Numbered from the stretch's first letter, positions 42,945-52,664 are shown. The stretch is 64,000 nucleotides of DNA from Desulforamulus ruminis DSM 2154 (GCF_000215085.1 NC_015589.1:2802120-2866119), one strand, 5' to 3'. Notes: generated from the letters alone by a model not told the origin. Translations and numbers: made by a program.

Positions 42945-43029
42945 ATTAAAGGCTAATCCTAAACAGCTTGGCTTAATTAAAAATTATTATTGCTATATTT
43001 ATAAATCTAACGGCTATTTTAATACTCCT

Positions 43030-43124
43030 TTAATGTTTGGCATATAAACTAGTAAATGTGTCCAGCCTTTTTATACCATACCTCCATTTTGGGAGGCGCT
43101 GCCCCGTGCAGCGTCTCCTTTTTA
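43030..43124 (+). ncRNA. Intergenic hairpin element, copy 2
   Basis: CCTCC (43081-43085) with GGAGG (43092-43096), competing with GGAGGCGCTGC (43092-43102) / GCAGCGTCTCC (43108-43118), then TTTTTAT. Upstream it shares CTTTAATGTT with copy 1 at 42107-42197. The two copies bracket the MarR operon. Confidence 0.45.
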
Positions 43125-43178
43125 TGTGCTAAATACCTACTTTGGGGCTTGTTACTGATGTATCTGATGAAGGCTATA

Positions 43179-44023
43179 CTATTGAGGTTGCGATTTAACG
43201 AAAGGATTTATTTTTTCGCAGATAAAAACTCCTACAAGTACAGATAAGATATCTACCATCGTTCTTATAATCAGATCCGTAATATTTGATTCGAATACTA
43301 AAGTTACAAAAAAATTAAAGAAAAAAAGATTTATACCAAAAACCACCATACTGAAAAACAATGCTTTCATCATCGAAGATTCTATCTCAATACCTGACCT
43401 GAGCAGCAAATACATTATTCCCAGCCAAATGCCTGTTACAACCGTCCATATCATTGTTCCGAACGGATTAGTCGTAAAAGAAGAATCAATATGAACCGCC
43501 TTATAGCTAAAAATCCGCAGTACCAGGAAGCATCCAGGGATCGTTACTAACGCTACTACAGGGTTAAACCTTCTATATTCCTCCCCCAATCCGTCGGAGT
43601 CTCTAGCAACGAACTTCCCTAATAGCAGTCCTAAAAATATAAGTGATATTCCATCTACTGCTGGATAGGCTAATCGTTCCTCAATGAGGCGTTTGAAACA
43701 TGAGGTAAAGGCTCAAACAAATACGCAACCCACATCAGGCAAAATAAAATTCCAAACAGCAACCCCTTTTTAATCCTTGTTCCAGGCAGACCATGCTGTA
43801 TCCTAACGAATACTGCCGCTAGTAAAGTATAGGTAATCAGTGCAAAAATTATAAATGAGGGAATTAACAGACCCTTTTTAACGATTATGCTTGGGGGAAA
43901 CGAGATACTATCGCTTGAAGGGATAAAAGGCTGTAGGATTACTCTAAATATGGTTGCCGATAAAGCGATTAAAAATAGTGTTAACCATTGGTTTTTGTTA
44001 ATTTTAAATAACATGAATTTCAA
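43179..44023 (-). pseudogene. Frameshifted polytopic membrane protein, unknown family
   Basis: Two overlapping frames make one protein. The first part (44023 to about 43680) begins KFMLFKINKNQWLTLFLIAL and has three to four hydrophobic segments ending AYLFEPLPHVSNAS; the second (about 43680 to 43179) continues ERLAYPAVDGISLIFLGLLL, RRFNPVVALVTIPG and further spans, ending NPFVKSQPQ. A one-base change near 43680 separates them. Total about 280 residues, roughly eight membrane segments. No function recognised. Could be a genuine pseudogene or a sequencing error. Confidence 0.6.
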
Positions 44024-44246
44024 AACCGCCTTCAGTCTATCTTAGAAAATCTCAAAGATATTTTTGTCTTCAGTCTTCCATAATATTAATCGTAATGCAC
44101 ATTTTTGCAAAGCAGTTACTTAGGACATTACATAATCATTTTATCATTTAAAATTTATCACACCCTTGCTACCAAATAAGGTACTTTTGTTTTCAACTTT
44201 TAATCATTAATTATTTGTTGTGTATATTAGAAATTATTTAAAAAAC

Positions 44247-44290
44247 AAAAACCAAGGCTTCAGAAGAAATCTCTGAAGCCTTGGTTTTTC
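44247..44290 (-). terminator. Ancestral terminator of tRNA-Ala at the left attachment site
   Basis: AAAACCAAGGCTTCAG/CTGAAGCCTTGGTTTT stem; on the minus strand it is followed by a T-run (TTTTTGTTTTTT). It stands directly behind the left tRNA-Ala 3' copy, as the original tRNA terminator would. Confidence 0.75.
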
Positions 44291-44335
44291 TGGTGGAGAT
44301 AAGCGGGATCGAACCGCTGACCTCTTGAATGCCAT
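44291..44335 (-). repeat. attL: 45-bp copy of the tRNA-Ala 3' end
   Basis: Identical to the last 45 nt of the tRNA-Ala(GGC) gene at 56335-56410, including the CCA. It diverges right after the anticodon (GCCAT then CAGAG). Confidence 0.92.
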
Positions 44336-44376
44336 CAGAGTAAAACACTTATTTTCCAAGGGTTTTTATGCTTTTT

Positions 44377-44398
44377 TTCTGAACCGATTCTGAACCGT
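44377..44398. repeat. Element 1 end repeat, left copy
   Basis: TTCTGAACCGATTCTGAACC plus GT, itself two copies of TTCTGAACCG. The same 22 bp stand at 51830-51851 near the other end. Likely arm-type binding sites for the integrase. Confidence 0.8.
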
Positions 44399-44728
44399 CA
44401 CCTTTTTGCCACCCTAAACTGCAATGTATTCGCTACTTGAAAAAGGGCCGAATCCAAATTTGGATTCGGGGACGATCGCAAAAGCAGAAACAGCCCCGGC
44501 ACTTATCAGAGTTGCCGGAGAATACTTTAAATAGGGTTGGATCTGAAGCAAGTTGTAACATTTAAAACTAAATAACCATATTATACCATTGTAAGGTCGC
44601 TGCCGCTGTGTAGTAACCATCCCCCAAAGCAAACTCCTAGCACTTCGGCCGGGGTTTGCTTTTTCTCTTGTAACACTTCTTATAATTTTCCATATTATGG
44701 AGTATCCTATATGAAAGGAGAATGTGTA

Positions 44729-44845
44729 ATGGGATATGGATTTGGCGGCGCTTGCGGTGATAGCTGTGCTTTCATCGTATTCTTAATTCTTATCCTGCTG
44801 CTTCTCGGAGGCCACGGCTTTGGTGGATATAGTGCAGAGAAGTAA
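44729..44845 (+). CDS. Tiny glycine-rich single-span protein, second copy (YjcZ/SscA-like)
   Basis: 38 residues, ATG 44729 with AAAGGAG upstream and a terminator right after. MGYGFGGACGDSCAF, then the span IVFLILILLLLGG, then HGFGGYSAEK. Same layout as the protein at 2473-2604 (both have F.LILILLL.GG). It lies inside integrated element 1 and is one of its few intact genes. Confidence 0.7.
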   Translation: MGYGFGGACGDSCAFIVFLILILLLLGGHGFGGYSAEK

Positions 44846-44852
44846 AGATCGA

Positions 44853-44880
44853 AACCCCTGGATATCTCCAGGGGTTTTTG
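44853..44880 (+). terminator. Terminator after the tiny glycine-rich gene
   Basis: AACCCCTGGA/TCCAGGGGTT stem with 4-nt loop and TTTTT. Confidence 0.9.
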
Positions 44881-44936
44881 GTTTGAAGTCTTTCTCCAGT
44901 AGCCGCTATGGGCATACTACCCCATGGGGTGATCTC

Positions 44937-45140
44937 ATGGATTGCGAAAGGTGCCGACACCTATATCAGGTACAATGGGGCCGCAGATACCGCATGGCCT
45001 GTCTGGAGGGGATACATATTCCACGGGAGTGGGAAAGGCCCATTGACGGTGAACGGCTGGCGCTCCTGCTTGGGTTCGGCATGGGGAGGGTGTTTGATAA
45101 GCCGGCGGAGAGGTGTCGGAAATATGTCCGGAAAGAATAA
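44937..45140 (+). CDS. Small cysteine-containing protein of phage type, 67 aa
   Basis: ATG 44937 follows GGGGTGAT. The product opens MDCERCRHLYQVQWG and ends DKPAERCRKYVRKE: a CxxC pair near the start, then single cysteines, perhaps a zinc site. Small proteins of this pattern occur in prophages of Clostridia. A terminator follows 2 nt after the stop. Function unknown. Confidence 0.55.
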   Translation: MDCERCRHLYQVQWGRRYRMACLEGIHIPREWERPIDGERLALLLGFGMGRVFDKPAERCRKYVRKE

Positions 45141-45141
45141 T

Positions 45142-45170
45142 AGCCCGGACCTACAAGAGATCCGGGCTTG
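45142..45170 (+). terminator. Terminator after the small Cys protein gene
   Basis: GCCCGGA/TCCGGGC stem with TTGGTAAT after it; the U-run is poor. Confidence 0.6.
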
Positions 45171-45196
45171 GTAATATTATTGATATTCTATCAAGT

Positions 45197-45748
45197 TTAT
45201 TCAGTTACCTCTTCAGTTAATTCGGCAATTTCATCTTGAGTTAGTTCAGATATCTCAGCTCCCTCTTTTGAAGTATATACTCTTGAAACATTAAGACTGA
45301 AATTATATGGTTCTGTAGGAGTGCCACTAATTAATTCAACCTGAAAATAGTAAGGTACGTTGTATGCTAGAGTAAAATCAGAAAGAGATTCTTGTGAAGC
45401 ATTTGTAGATGTAACATGACCCCATTCAACCATATTATTATCATATATAGTATATTTATATGTGCATCCAGGCACCCCAGTAAAGTTAGAATAAGCAATT
45501 ACTGCAGGATAGGTAGCATCGGTAAGCCTAATTTTATACCAATCTTGTAAATCGTTCGAATTACAAGTTCCATATACATTCAGATTATCGTAATATGGAT
45601 ATTTAAAACTCTTACTACTAGCGCTTGTCTGCGTATTATTAGGCTCACCTTCCTTTACTGGTTGCATATATGCGAAAGCAGACGTAGCAAATAGACCCAT
45701 AAGCAATATAGTTGATAATAAGGTAGCTATTGTTTTTTTGAATTTCAT
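45197..45748 (-). CDS. Secreted PPC-like domain protein
   Basis: 183 residues. Signal peptide KKTIATLLSTILLMGLFATS then AFAYMQP. The mature part has EGEPNNTQTSA, DLQDWYKIRLTDATYPAVIA and YYFQVELISGTPTEPYNFSL, a pattern close to the bacterial pre-peptidase C-terminal (PPC) domain, but no protease domain. Acidic C-terminus (ELTQDEIAELTEEVTE). ATG 45748 follows AAAGGGG. A cargo gene of element 1; role unknown. Confidence 0.6.
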   Translation of the reverse strand: MKFKKTIATLLSTILLMGLFATSAFAYMQPVKEGEPNNTQTSASSKSFKYPYYDNLNVYGTCNSNDLQDWYKIRLTDATYPAVIAYSNFTGVPGCTYKYTIYDNNMVEWGHVTSTNASQESLSDFTLAYNVPYYFQVELISGTPTEPYNFSLNVSRVYTSKEGAEISELTQDEIAELTEEVTE

Positions 45749-45907
45749 TTAGATACACCCCTTTAAATAAAAATTCTAATTACATCTATCCTCCTTTAGT
45801 TTTAATTTTATATATAAATAATTATAATATCTCAATAATATAATTCAATAAATCATTGTGTCGAATTGTGTAATTATCTAAATAAAAAATTTTATACTAA
45901 ATTAAAA

Positions 45908-45935
45908 TAAGCCCCCACCTCACGACAGGGGCCAT
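45908..45935 (-). terminator. Terminator of the amidase remnant
   Basis: GCCCC/GGGGC stem; minus strand continues TTATTTTAATTT. Confidence 0.6.
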
Positions 45936-45939
45936 TCAC

Positions 45940-46450
45940 CTATACTATTCTCACTGTCTTTGTCTTTTCATTCCACTCCACCGTCCTGCCCAAGGCTTCC
46001 GCCAATGCCCGCGCCGGGGCGTAGGACCGATCATCCACCAGAATACCTGTTAACACCTATTTGCGGTTTTGATCCCCCGATCCGACCGGAGCAAGGCAGA
46101 TATCACACACTCATGTACTGCCTTAGCCAGCCCATTGCCCTGTATACTCCCTGGATAGTGATAGGTTTCCGTGCCTTTGGCGGTCTTATCGGTGGCACTG
46201 TTGCAGTGGATGGATACAAAGACATCTGCCCCAGCCAGGTTGGCCAACTTGGCCATGGCGGAGAGGTCGGCACTAGTGGTGCTGCCAAGGGCTATATCGC
46301 TGTCTCGGGTCAACCTCGCGTCGATGCCCGCCCCCTGAAGCACTTCAGCCACCAATTTGGCTACCGCCAGGGTGACCGCTTTCTCTTGTAGTCCGGTAGG
46401 GCCACAGGCTCCCCTCCGTGCCCGGGGTCAATCATGACGATTTTAGGCAT
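45940..46450 (-). pseudogene. Phage N-acetylmuramoyl-L-alanine amidase, broken
   Basis: Start MPKIVMIDPGHGG (zinc-binding DPGHGG of Amidase_3) is followed by a frame change in a G-rich run; then GPTGLQEKAVTLAVAKLVAE, ADVFVSIHCNS and GIKTANR in another frame; then directly LTGILVDDRSYAPARALAEA and LGRTVEWNEKTKTVRIV, a stalk-type C-terminal domain. The part of the amidase domain with the catalytic Glu region is deleted. Inactive prophage lysis gene. Confidence 0.85.
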
Positions 46451-46849
46451 TGGGACTTCCTCCTTTACTCCTTAGTACTTCAACCGCCTGCCGAAGAACA
46501 GGAGGAACATATACTAGTCCGGTCCTGCCAGCATTCTCAATGATGCTCAATGCCTCATTTGCAATAAAGCACCAGGTAACCCCATCCCTCACCATATCAC
46601 CCTTCCCAATGGCCATATCAACCAAATGGGCCGTGGCTACAAGCAGAAGATTAATACCTTCTTGGCCAACCCTTAAGCCCACTGAACTGGAAAGTTTCCC
46701 CTCAATGCCGGCTGCCAGAACTCCGTTAATGTAATCCAGAACAACAATGCCAACCAATACAATAATCAATGCTGACCACCCCCAAAGAAATAAGAGGCGG
46801 CAGCTCCGCTGACACCCGCAATACCGGTGTAAATTTTACTCCAATCCAT
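46443..46849 (-). pseudogene. Phage holin (Holin_4 type), frameshifted
   Basis: MDWSKIYTGIAGVSGAAASY followed by FFGG in one frame and then WSALIIVLVGIVVLDYINGV in another; the break is in a run of five G. The remainder (GLRVGQEGINLLLVATAHLV ... NEALSIIENAGRTG) fits toxin-secretion/phage-lysis holins. The stop overlaps the start of the amidase remnant, as in a lysis cassette. Confidence 0.85.
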
Positions 46850-46931
46850 ATTCTTCTACCCCCTTTTAATAGGCATAAAAATAACGCCCATAGGGCGCTA
46901 TTAAAATTACATATATTTTTATAAGTTTATC

Positions 46932-47384
46932 TTACGGCAATAGTCTCAATATTAAGTACTCTCCAGTAGTTACGGCAGAGTCTCTACCATCAATTTTTAC
47001 ACGAAAATCCCCCGCCTCCGCTTTCGGAAGAATATTTATGACCGGATGAATTGCAATGGTATCTACAGAGGGAGTTGTATTGGTCATCGTTATCTCAATC
47101 CTAGAGTTAGTAACGTATCGGTATTCCGCATCTTCAATTATTGTCTTATCTTGATCGAAGCTTAGACTATTAGGTAGACTAATAATAAAAATATTGCCAT
47201 CCACGAAATCATTTGAAAAAGCACTGTCCTCTTGAATCGTGATTGTCCCTAGCTCAACATTTTCACTGGAAAGTGGCACAGACACAACTTCACTAATTAA
47301 ATTGTTAGAATATCCAAAAGCAGTAGCACACATTGTTAAAATACTTATGATTGTAACAGCAATAATCAAACAACTTTTTTTCAA
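46932..47384 (-). CDS. Secreted hypothetical protein in element 1
   Basis: 150 residues from TTG 47384, which follows AAGGAGGAG by 6 nt; longer starts exist but lack a ribosome binding site. Signal peptide KKSCLIIAVTIISILTMCAT then AFGYSN; the rest is beta-rich (TITIQEDSAFSNDFVDGNIF; RIEITMTNTTPSVDTIAIHP) and resembles the N-terminal beta domains found next to stalk-type modules. No known family. Intact, unlike the phage genes beside it. Confidence 0.55.
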   Translation of the reverse strand: MKKSCLIIAVTIISILTMCATAFGYSNNLISEVVSVPLSSENVELGTITIQEDSAFSNDFVDGNIFIISLPNSLSFDQDKTIIEDAEYRYVTNSRIEITMTNTTPSVDTIAIHPVINILPKAEAGDFRVKIDGRDSAVTTGEYLILRLLP

Positions 47385-47525
47385 TTGATTCTCCTCCTTA
47401 TTTTTTAATAAATAACTTAAGTTCACCTCCTTATATTTTTTATTCTTAAGCTTCAATATAAAACAAAAATTTCCTTTAGCGGTTATTAATAGATTATATC
47501 GAAGATGCCCTTGAATATGAAAAAA

Positions 47526-49330
47526 CTAAATCCCCTCTCTTTTCAACGCCTTTCGGGCGACATTTACACTCTGTTTATCCAGCGCGTTCAGGGCTGCCCG
47601 TTTTCTCTCGGGCGTCATGGTGCGGTTATTCTGAATCTCCCGTTCCTTCTTCCGTAAATCCGATTCCCCCAGCCGGGTTCCCAACTCCCCGTATTCTGTC
47701 AGGGTGCGGAGAAGATTGATATAGTTTTTGGGATTAAAGGACAGGGCTGCAATGTTCTTGGCGCTCTTTCGCATGAGCTGCCGGAGGTTCCTTTGCAAAT
47801 ACTCCCGGTCCAGGCTGACCAGGGTGGACATAGCCCCTCCGGAATTCATCCATTGCCAGTACACTTCATCCTTCTTCACCGCATGAAAAAGTCCCCGTAA
47901 GGTATCCACCACGGGGACAAAGCCGTATTTGGAATTCACAAAGGCGGAAAACTGATCTCGAACCATGTTTCGGACGGGGAAGTCCGGCGACAGTACTGCC
48001 CCGGCCCGAAGGGTACTGGCCGGAAAAGACAAGCAGCTTTACCACCGTACTCATGCTTTCCGTATCCAGCGCCAACATGGCCCGGTAGAGGTCCGGCTGC
48101 AGTTGATACTGTTCCGGAGGCCGTTGCGGTAGATGGTCAACACGTTTTCCTTGGCGGACCGGTTGCCGCCCACCTTCTCAATGAGCCAGCCCATTCCTTC
48201 GTGCTTCTCGGCCAGTTCGGCCAACTGCCGGCCTACTTTGTTTTTCTCTGCCAGTTGCGTAAACAGATAGGTGTTTTTGACGATGGACTCCAGGGGATCA
48301 ATGATATCTCTTTGACTGCCTTTCATCCTTTTAATTGTATTCTTTAGGTTGGTATACCCCTTCCCAGTCAGAAAGCCCGGGGCCGCTTCCGGGTTCTCCG
48401 GAAACTCCCGGTAAAAGGGTACGAGTTAGGACATTTCTCCCGCATGGCCTTCACGGACTGAGGCGTCATTACTCTGGCCTCGACCAATTGGTTTAGAACT
48501 GCATCCTGGTATTTAACTAAATCCTCCAACGTCTGCCGGTACTGAAATGGGGCACCAGCCGCCACCGCATCGGCATCCTCTTTTCGAATGCCGGTGGACA
48601 TTTTCTGGGTGTTGATCTCCTGGGCATGCTTGGCTACAATGTACCGACGGAACCCGGCTAAATCCTTCTCCACCGGTCTTAGGATTTCTTTGAGCCCCTT
48701 GCCTACTTTATTCCCCGCTCCATCCAACACGCCATAATTGAGGAAGGTTTCCGCTTTTTCCACCCAGCCCCGGGCCGTTCTGGCTAGCTCAAAGGGGCTT
48801 TCCGCTGCCGGAGGGTTTTCTCACTGAAAGAGATCACGCCATCCACTCTTGCTTCGGGTGATTGGTTATACCAAGCTTCAATGCCCTGCCGTGCCTGCTG
48901 CAGTACTCTATGAATATCTTTATTTTGCGCCATTACCCCTTCAAAGGCCCGGTAATAGCCGGGGCCAATCTCGCCGCCTGGACGGTGTTGGTCAGGTACA
49001 GCCGCATAAACTCCGCCACCCCTCGGCCCGGACCTGCTCGGGTGTGTACGAGGACCGGGAAGAAGCCCGTCCCAGCTTCATGAGTTCCACACATCATGGA
49101 CCGGGTTCTGCAGCCCCAGCCGTTTATCCAGAACATGCCCCACCTCGTGGGCAATGGTGGGCAGGTCGTTGGCCGTCCGGCTGCGGATCACCTCGGGACG
49201 GGTCTTGAATACGCCCAGGACCTGGCCGCCGGCAGTGGGATAACGCCCAGTACCAATGGGCACCTCCAGCTTTTCCTTGAGAAGCTTCCAATATCACTGC
49301 GCTTGACTGCTCCTTGGGCAGATGAACCGT
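47526..49330 (-). pseudogene. Large polyvalent phage protein (LPD38-type), multiply frameshifted
   Basis: Pieces of one long protein are spread over several frames: IAHEVGHVLDKRLGL (an HExGH metalloprotease-like motif) near 49130; GRGVAEFMRLYLTNTVQAAR near 48980; VKYQDAVLNQLVEARVMTPQ near 48500; a MKGSQRDIIDPLESIVKNTY segment near 48310; and STLRAGAVLSPDFPVRNMVR with a following KYGFVPVVDTLRGLF near 47980, typical of LPD38 domains of phage polyvalent proteins. At least four frame changes. Confidence 0.7.
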
Positions 49331-49384
49331 AACCAGGGCCGCCCCGGGAAATTGGATAGTATAAATTAGACCGGGGGCTATTTT

Positions 49385-50156
49385 ATGAATTTACTGCATC
49401 GGATAAAGGCATTATGTGATGGGAAAAATGTATCAATAGCTAGGCCCGAGCAAGAAACAGGTCTAGCTAACGGCAGTATTAGAAGATGGGAAAAAGCCGT
49501 TCCCTCAGCAGATAGACTGCAGAGAGTGGCAGAGTATTTTAACGTATCTATGGATTATTTACTCTACGGTTTCGACAAAGCAGAATTGACAACAATAGTT
49601 AACTTAATGCGATACCGGAGATCTATAAAAGAATTCGCAAAAGATACTGGCATAGATGAATTTTATCTAAATAGACTCTGCTCGGGCGTTGAATACAAAC
49701 AGCCTCCTGTTGATGTGATTTTGAAGATTGCAACTAGTAATAATAACAATTGGTGGCCAGTGCTGAAGCATTGTTTAAAGCAGCAGGATACGATCTAAAA
49801 GAGACAAGTGCAGATTTACTAGAGGATATCCCCCTAGAATTATTACATCACTATCAAGAGCAAGGTATGACCGAAACTGAAATGGCTATAGCCTACGTGA
49901 AATTTAGAACTGCTGAATTCAAAGATGCTATGGGCGAACCAATACCCTCCCCTGCTATAACCACGAAGGATGAAAAAGACATAGCTATTAGGCTTGAGCA
50001 GTTAGAGGTTGATCTTGCCAACCAGCAACTCTTATGCTGTCTGGCGAAGTCCTGGACGACGAAACGAGAGAACTACTAAAGAGTGCCCTGGAGCACGCAG
50101 TAAAGGTAAGTAAACTTAAAGCAAAGAAAAAGTTTGACCCTACAAAAAATAAATAA
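49385..50156 (+). pseudogene. Phage XRE-family repressor, frameshifted
   Basis: N-terminal HTH (MNLLHRIKALCDGKNVSIAR, PEQETGLANGSIRRWEKAVP, YFNVSMDYLLYG) runs to about 49745; a frame change leads to ALFKAAGYDLKETSADLLED and, after another, to SGEVLDDETRELLKSALEHA and a Lys-rich end (KKKFDPTKNK). This is the usual full length of a CI-like phage repressor of this type. It is on the opposite strand to the lytic genes. Confidence 0.8.
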
Positions 50157-50172
50157 TGCGAGGTGGGTTGAG

Positions 50173-50640
50173 TTGGAGATTAAGGAGATCGTAAAGTCTT
50201 TAGTCAGAAAATATAAAACCAACAACCCATTTGAGATTTGCAGGTAAAAGGATATAGACATTCATTATGTCCCATTGGGTTCACTTGATGGTTTTTATAC
50301 GGAGAGTTTTAGGATTAAAACAATTTACATCAACGAAGGCATTAACGATAAGCAAAAAGAAATAGTTTGTTCACACGAGTTAGGGCATATAACCCTTAAG
50401 CACAAACAAACTATTTTTGTCTAATAATACTTTTTTCGTGATAAACAAATATGAAATACAAGCAGACAAGTTTGCTGCAGAGCTATTAATTTCAGATGAG
50501 ATATTAGAGGATTTAAAGCATTGCGATATCTATCAAATTTCTTCCGCTCTGGAATTACCTTTATCGTTAATTAGGCTAAAGCTGATATGGCAAAAAAATT
50601 TTTTATCTTGCAAACCAAACATACATTCCGTAACTGAGGA
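50173..50640 (+). pseudogene. ImmA/IrrE-family metallopeptidase, broken
   Basis: TTG 50173 opens EIKEIVKSLVRKYKTNNPFE; an in-frame TAA follows at 50248, then DIDIHYVPLGSLDGFY, IVCSHELGHITLKHKQT (HELGH zinc site), a frame change, and YEIQADKFAAELLISDEIL (EADxFA-type motif). ImmA proteases cleave the phage repressor to induce excision; here it is inactive. Confidence 0.85.
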
Positions 50641-50644
50641 TTGT

Positions 50645-51827
50645 ATGTCTTTCATCTACTGCTCTCGTGAGTTGCCACCAGGTGCAGCTTTCTGCGCATA
50701 CTGCGGTAAGAGGCAAATCAAAAAGGCAAAGTCTACCAAACTAGCAAACGGCGAAGGTAGCGTTAGAAAGTTACAGAATGGGTCGTGGCTTGCTGAGGTA
50801 GTGTTGTGGTATTACTAGGACGAAGAAAAAGACTGCATGAAACCAAAAACAGTTTCTAAGTCCGGGTTTACGAAAAAGCATCTCGCCTCCGATTATATCC
50901 CTACACTCCGGGATGAGGGTTACAAGAAATGGGGTAAAGCACCGCCCGGTAAGGGAAAAACTAAGCCAGTAAAAAGGCCGGAAACCTTTGCGGAAGTGTA
51001 TGAGGGCATGGCTGCCGACACATAGAGCAGGCAAATCCACAATAGGCAACTACAAGGCTGCCTACAAATATTTTGCACCTGTTCACGATCAAAAAATGGA
51101 CGATATATATGTAGATGATCTGCAGGAATGCATAGACGATTGCCCGAAAGGCAAGCGGACGAAGGAGAACATGAAGGCTCTTTGCGGCCTGGTTTATAAA
51201 TATGCTGTACCGCGCCAGTACGTAGCTAAAGATCTGATCCTATCCCAATACTTGGTTATAAACGAAAAAGCCGCAGAGAGCCGTAGAACAGGACTTACTA
51301 TGGAAGAGTTGGAACGGCTGCGGCAGATCATCGGCACCGTGCCATATGCGGATTACGCCTACTGTATGTGCTACCTCGGATTCCGTCCCAGCGAATTCCT
51401 TGACCTTCAATTTGAGCATTACAATCGGGCCGAAAGATACTTTACCGGTGGGGCAAAGACTGAGGCTGGAAAAGATCGAATCGTCCCGGTCTCTCCAAAA
51501 ATACAGAAGTATGTTGATGCACTCATAAAGGACAAAATTGGCGGCTATGTATTTTGTGATCAGAACGGCGGCCGATTTAATCTACGCCGGTTCCGCGAGG
51601 ATTACTTTGCGCCGATTATAGAAGCTATCGGGATCAGTCGTGAAGAACGAGAAGCACGCCTGCTCACGCCACACTGTTGCCGCCACACATTTGCTAACCT
51701 AATGAAAAATGCGTCAGGCGCAGACAAGGATAAGCTTGCTCTAATTGGACACACCACTGACGAAATGTTACGGCACTATTAAGATGCCGACTTAGCAGGC
51801 CTAAGAAAAATAGTAGACGCGTTGTAG
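50645..51827 (+). pseudogene. Tyrosine recombinase (integrase) of element 1, broken
   Basis: N-terminal zinc ribbon (MSFIYCSRELPPGAAFCAYC) and DNA-binding AP2-like segment (LANGEGSVRKLQNGSWLAEV), then frame changes near 50815 and 51020, then the core: GLTMEELERLRQIIGTVPYA, YLGFRPSEFLDL (first catalytic Arg), LLTPHCCRHTFANLM (H-x-x-R) and LIGHTTDEMLRHY. A TAA stop follows the catalytic Tyr immediately, where DADLAGLRKIVDAL would continue. Lies next to the right attachment site as expected. Confidence 0.88.
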
Positions 51828-51829
51828 AA

Positions 51830-51851
51830 TTCTGAACCGATTCTGAACCGT
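51830..51851. repeat. Element 1 end repeat, right copy
   Basis: Same 22 bp as 44377-44398 (two copies of TTCTGAACCG), between the integrase stop and the attachment site. Confidence 0.8.
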
Positions 51852-51892
51852 TAAGTTTTTTGGGCATTTTAGGGCATTTCCCAAGAAAACAA

Positions 51893-51927
51893 GAAACCCT
51901 TGGAATCTCAATGATTCCAAGGGTTTC
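51893..51927. terminator. Hairpin beside the middle attachment site
   Basis: GAAACCCTTGGAATC/GATTCCAAGGGTTTC perfect 15-bp stem with a 5-nt loop; serves as the tRNA-Ala terminator that element 1 carried in. Confidence 0.8.
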
Positions 51928-51938
51928 ATCAAATTTTC

Positions 51939-51986
51939 TGGTGGAGATAAGCGGGATCGAACCGCTGACCTCTTGAATGCCATTCA
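51939..51986 (-). repeat. Middle att site: 48-bp copy of the tRNA-Ala 3' end
   Basis: Identical to the tRNA-Ala 3' part including CCA and reaching 3 nt further than the left copy (GCCATTCA). It is attR of element 1 and attL of element 2. Confidence 0.92.
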
Positions 51987-52346
51987 CAAGGTATCCCCAT
52001 TATCACAATCCCTTATTTTTCAAGGGCTTACGCCATTTCCAATCAAGTATTCTAAGCACAATTAAGATGTCATTTCCACTGTATTTTTATTATAATTTAT
52101 ACCTCTTGACAGTACAATAATCTATACCAAAATAAGAAAATAAAATAAGTATAAAACCCTGATTTATCTCTCATAAATCCTCAAATACTCTCCTATGTTT
52201 TGCTACCCACCTAAAATGTTTAAAATTAGCATAAAACTTTATCTGGAATGTTAACCTGATCTTGTTCTGGCTCTGACTATTGGTTGTGACACTGAGTGAC
52301 ACAAATAGGAAACTGATATAGTTTACTCATGGCTTCTCCACTTCCT
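51987..52346. other. AT-rich left end of element 2
   Basis: About 360 bp with no ORF that I can support. Confidence 0.4.
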
Positions 52347-52664
52347 TTAAAAATCCGCTGTAATATCTAATTTATCGCCATTTTTATAGTGGATCAATAT
52401 TTGACCGCCTGTCTGCCCTGGCATATTGGTGTAATCAAGAAAGTCAATTTCTTCTATATTAGAAGATTTAAAGATTTTGGAGTAATGTGCTTCTTCATCT
52501 TGTTCACAAAAATGTATTTCTCCATTTTTGTAGAGTACCAATTCGATGTTATTAAATGTTGCTGGAGAAATTCCATTCTCAGTTTCATGGGTTACTGTAA
52601 CACATCTTCCATTAATTCTTTCCTCAAATACCTCTTGCATTTCCTCTAAAGTAATTTTTTTCAT
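52347..52664 (-). CDS. Hypothetical protein in element 2, 105 aa
   Basis: ATG 52664 follows AAGGAG. The protein is acidic with no membrane span: KKITLEEMQEVFEERINGRC, IELVLYKNGEIHFCEQDEEA, IDFLDYTNMPGQTGGQILIH, ending DKLDITADF. I recognise no family. Good ribosome binding site and codon use suggest it is a real gene. Confidence 0.6.
   Translation of the reverse strand: MKKITLEEMQEVFEERINGRCVTVTHETENGISPATFNNIELVLYKNGEIHFCEQDEEAHYSKIFKSSNIEEIDFLDYTNMPGQTGGQILIHYKNGDKLDITADF

Larger units (their letters stand above)
44291..51986. mobile_element. Decayed prophage/integrative element 1 at tRNA-Ala
   Basis: Bounded by the tRNA-Ala 3' copies at 44291-44335 and 51939-51986, with a 22-bp repeat just inside each end. 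Contents in order: two small proteins, a PPC-like secreted protein, amidase, holin, a secreted protein, a polyvalent phage protein, repressor, ImmA/IrrE protease and integrase next to the right end. All phage genes carry frameshifts or stops, so it cannot move on its own. Confidence 0.85.

Noticed and set aside
44820-44936. Upstream extension of the small Cys protein
   Set aside because: It would overlap the previous gene and its terminator; ATG 44937 has its own ribosome binding site.
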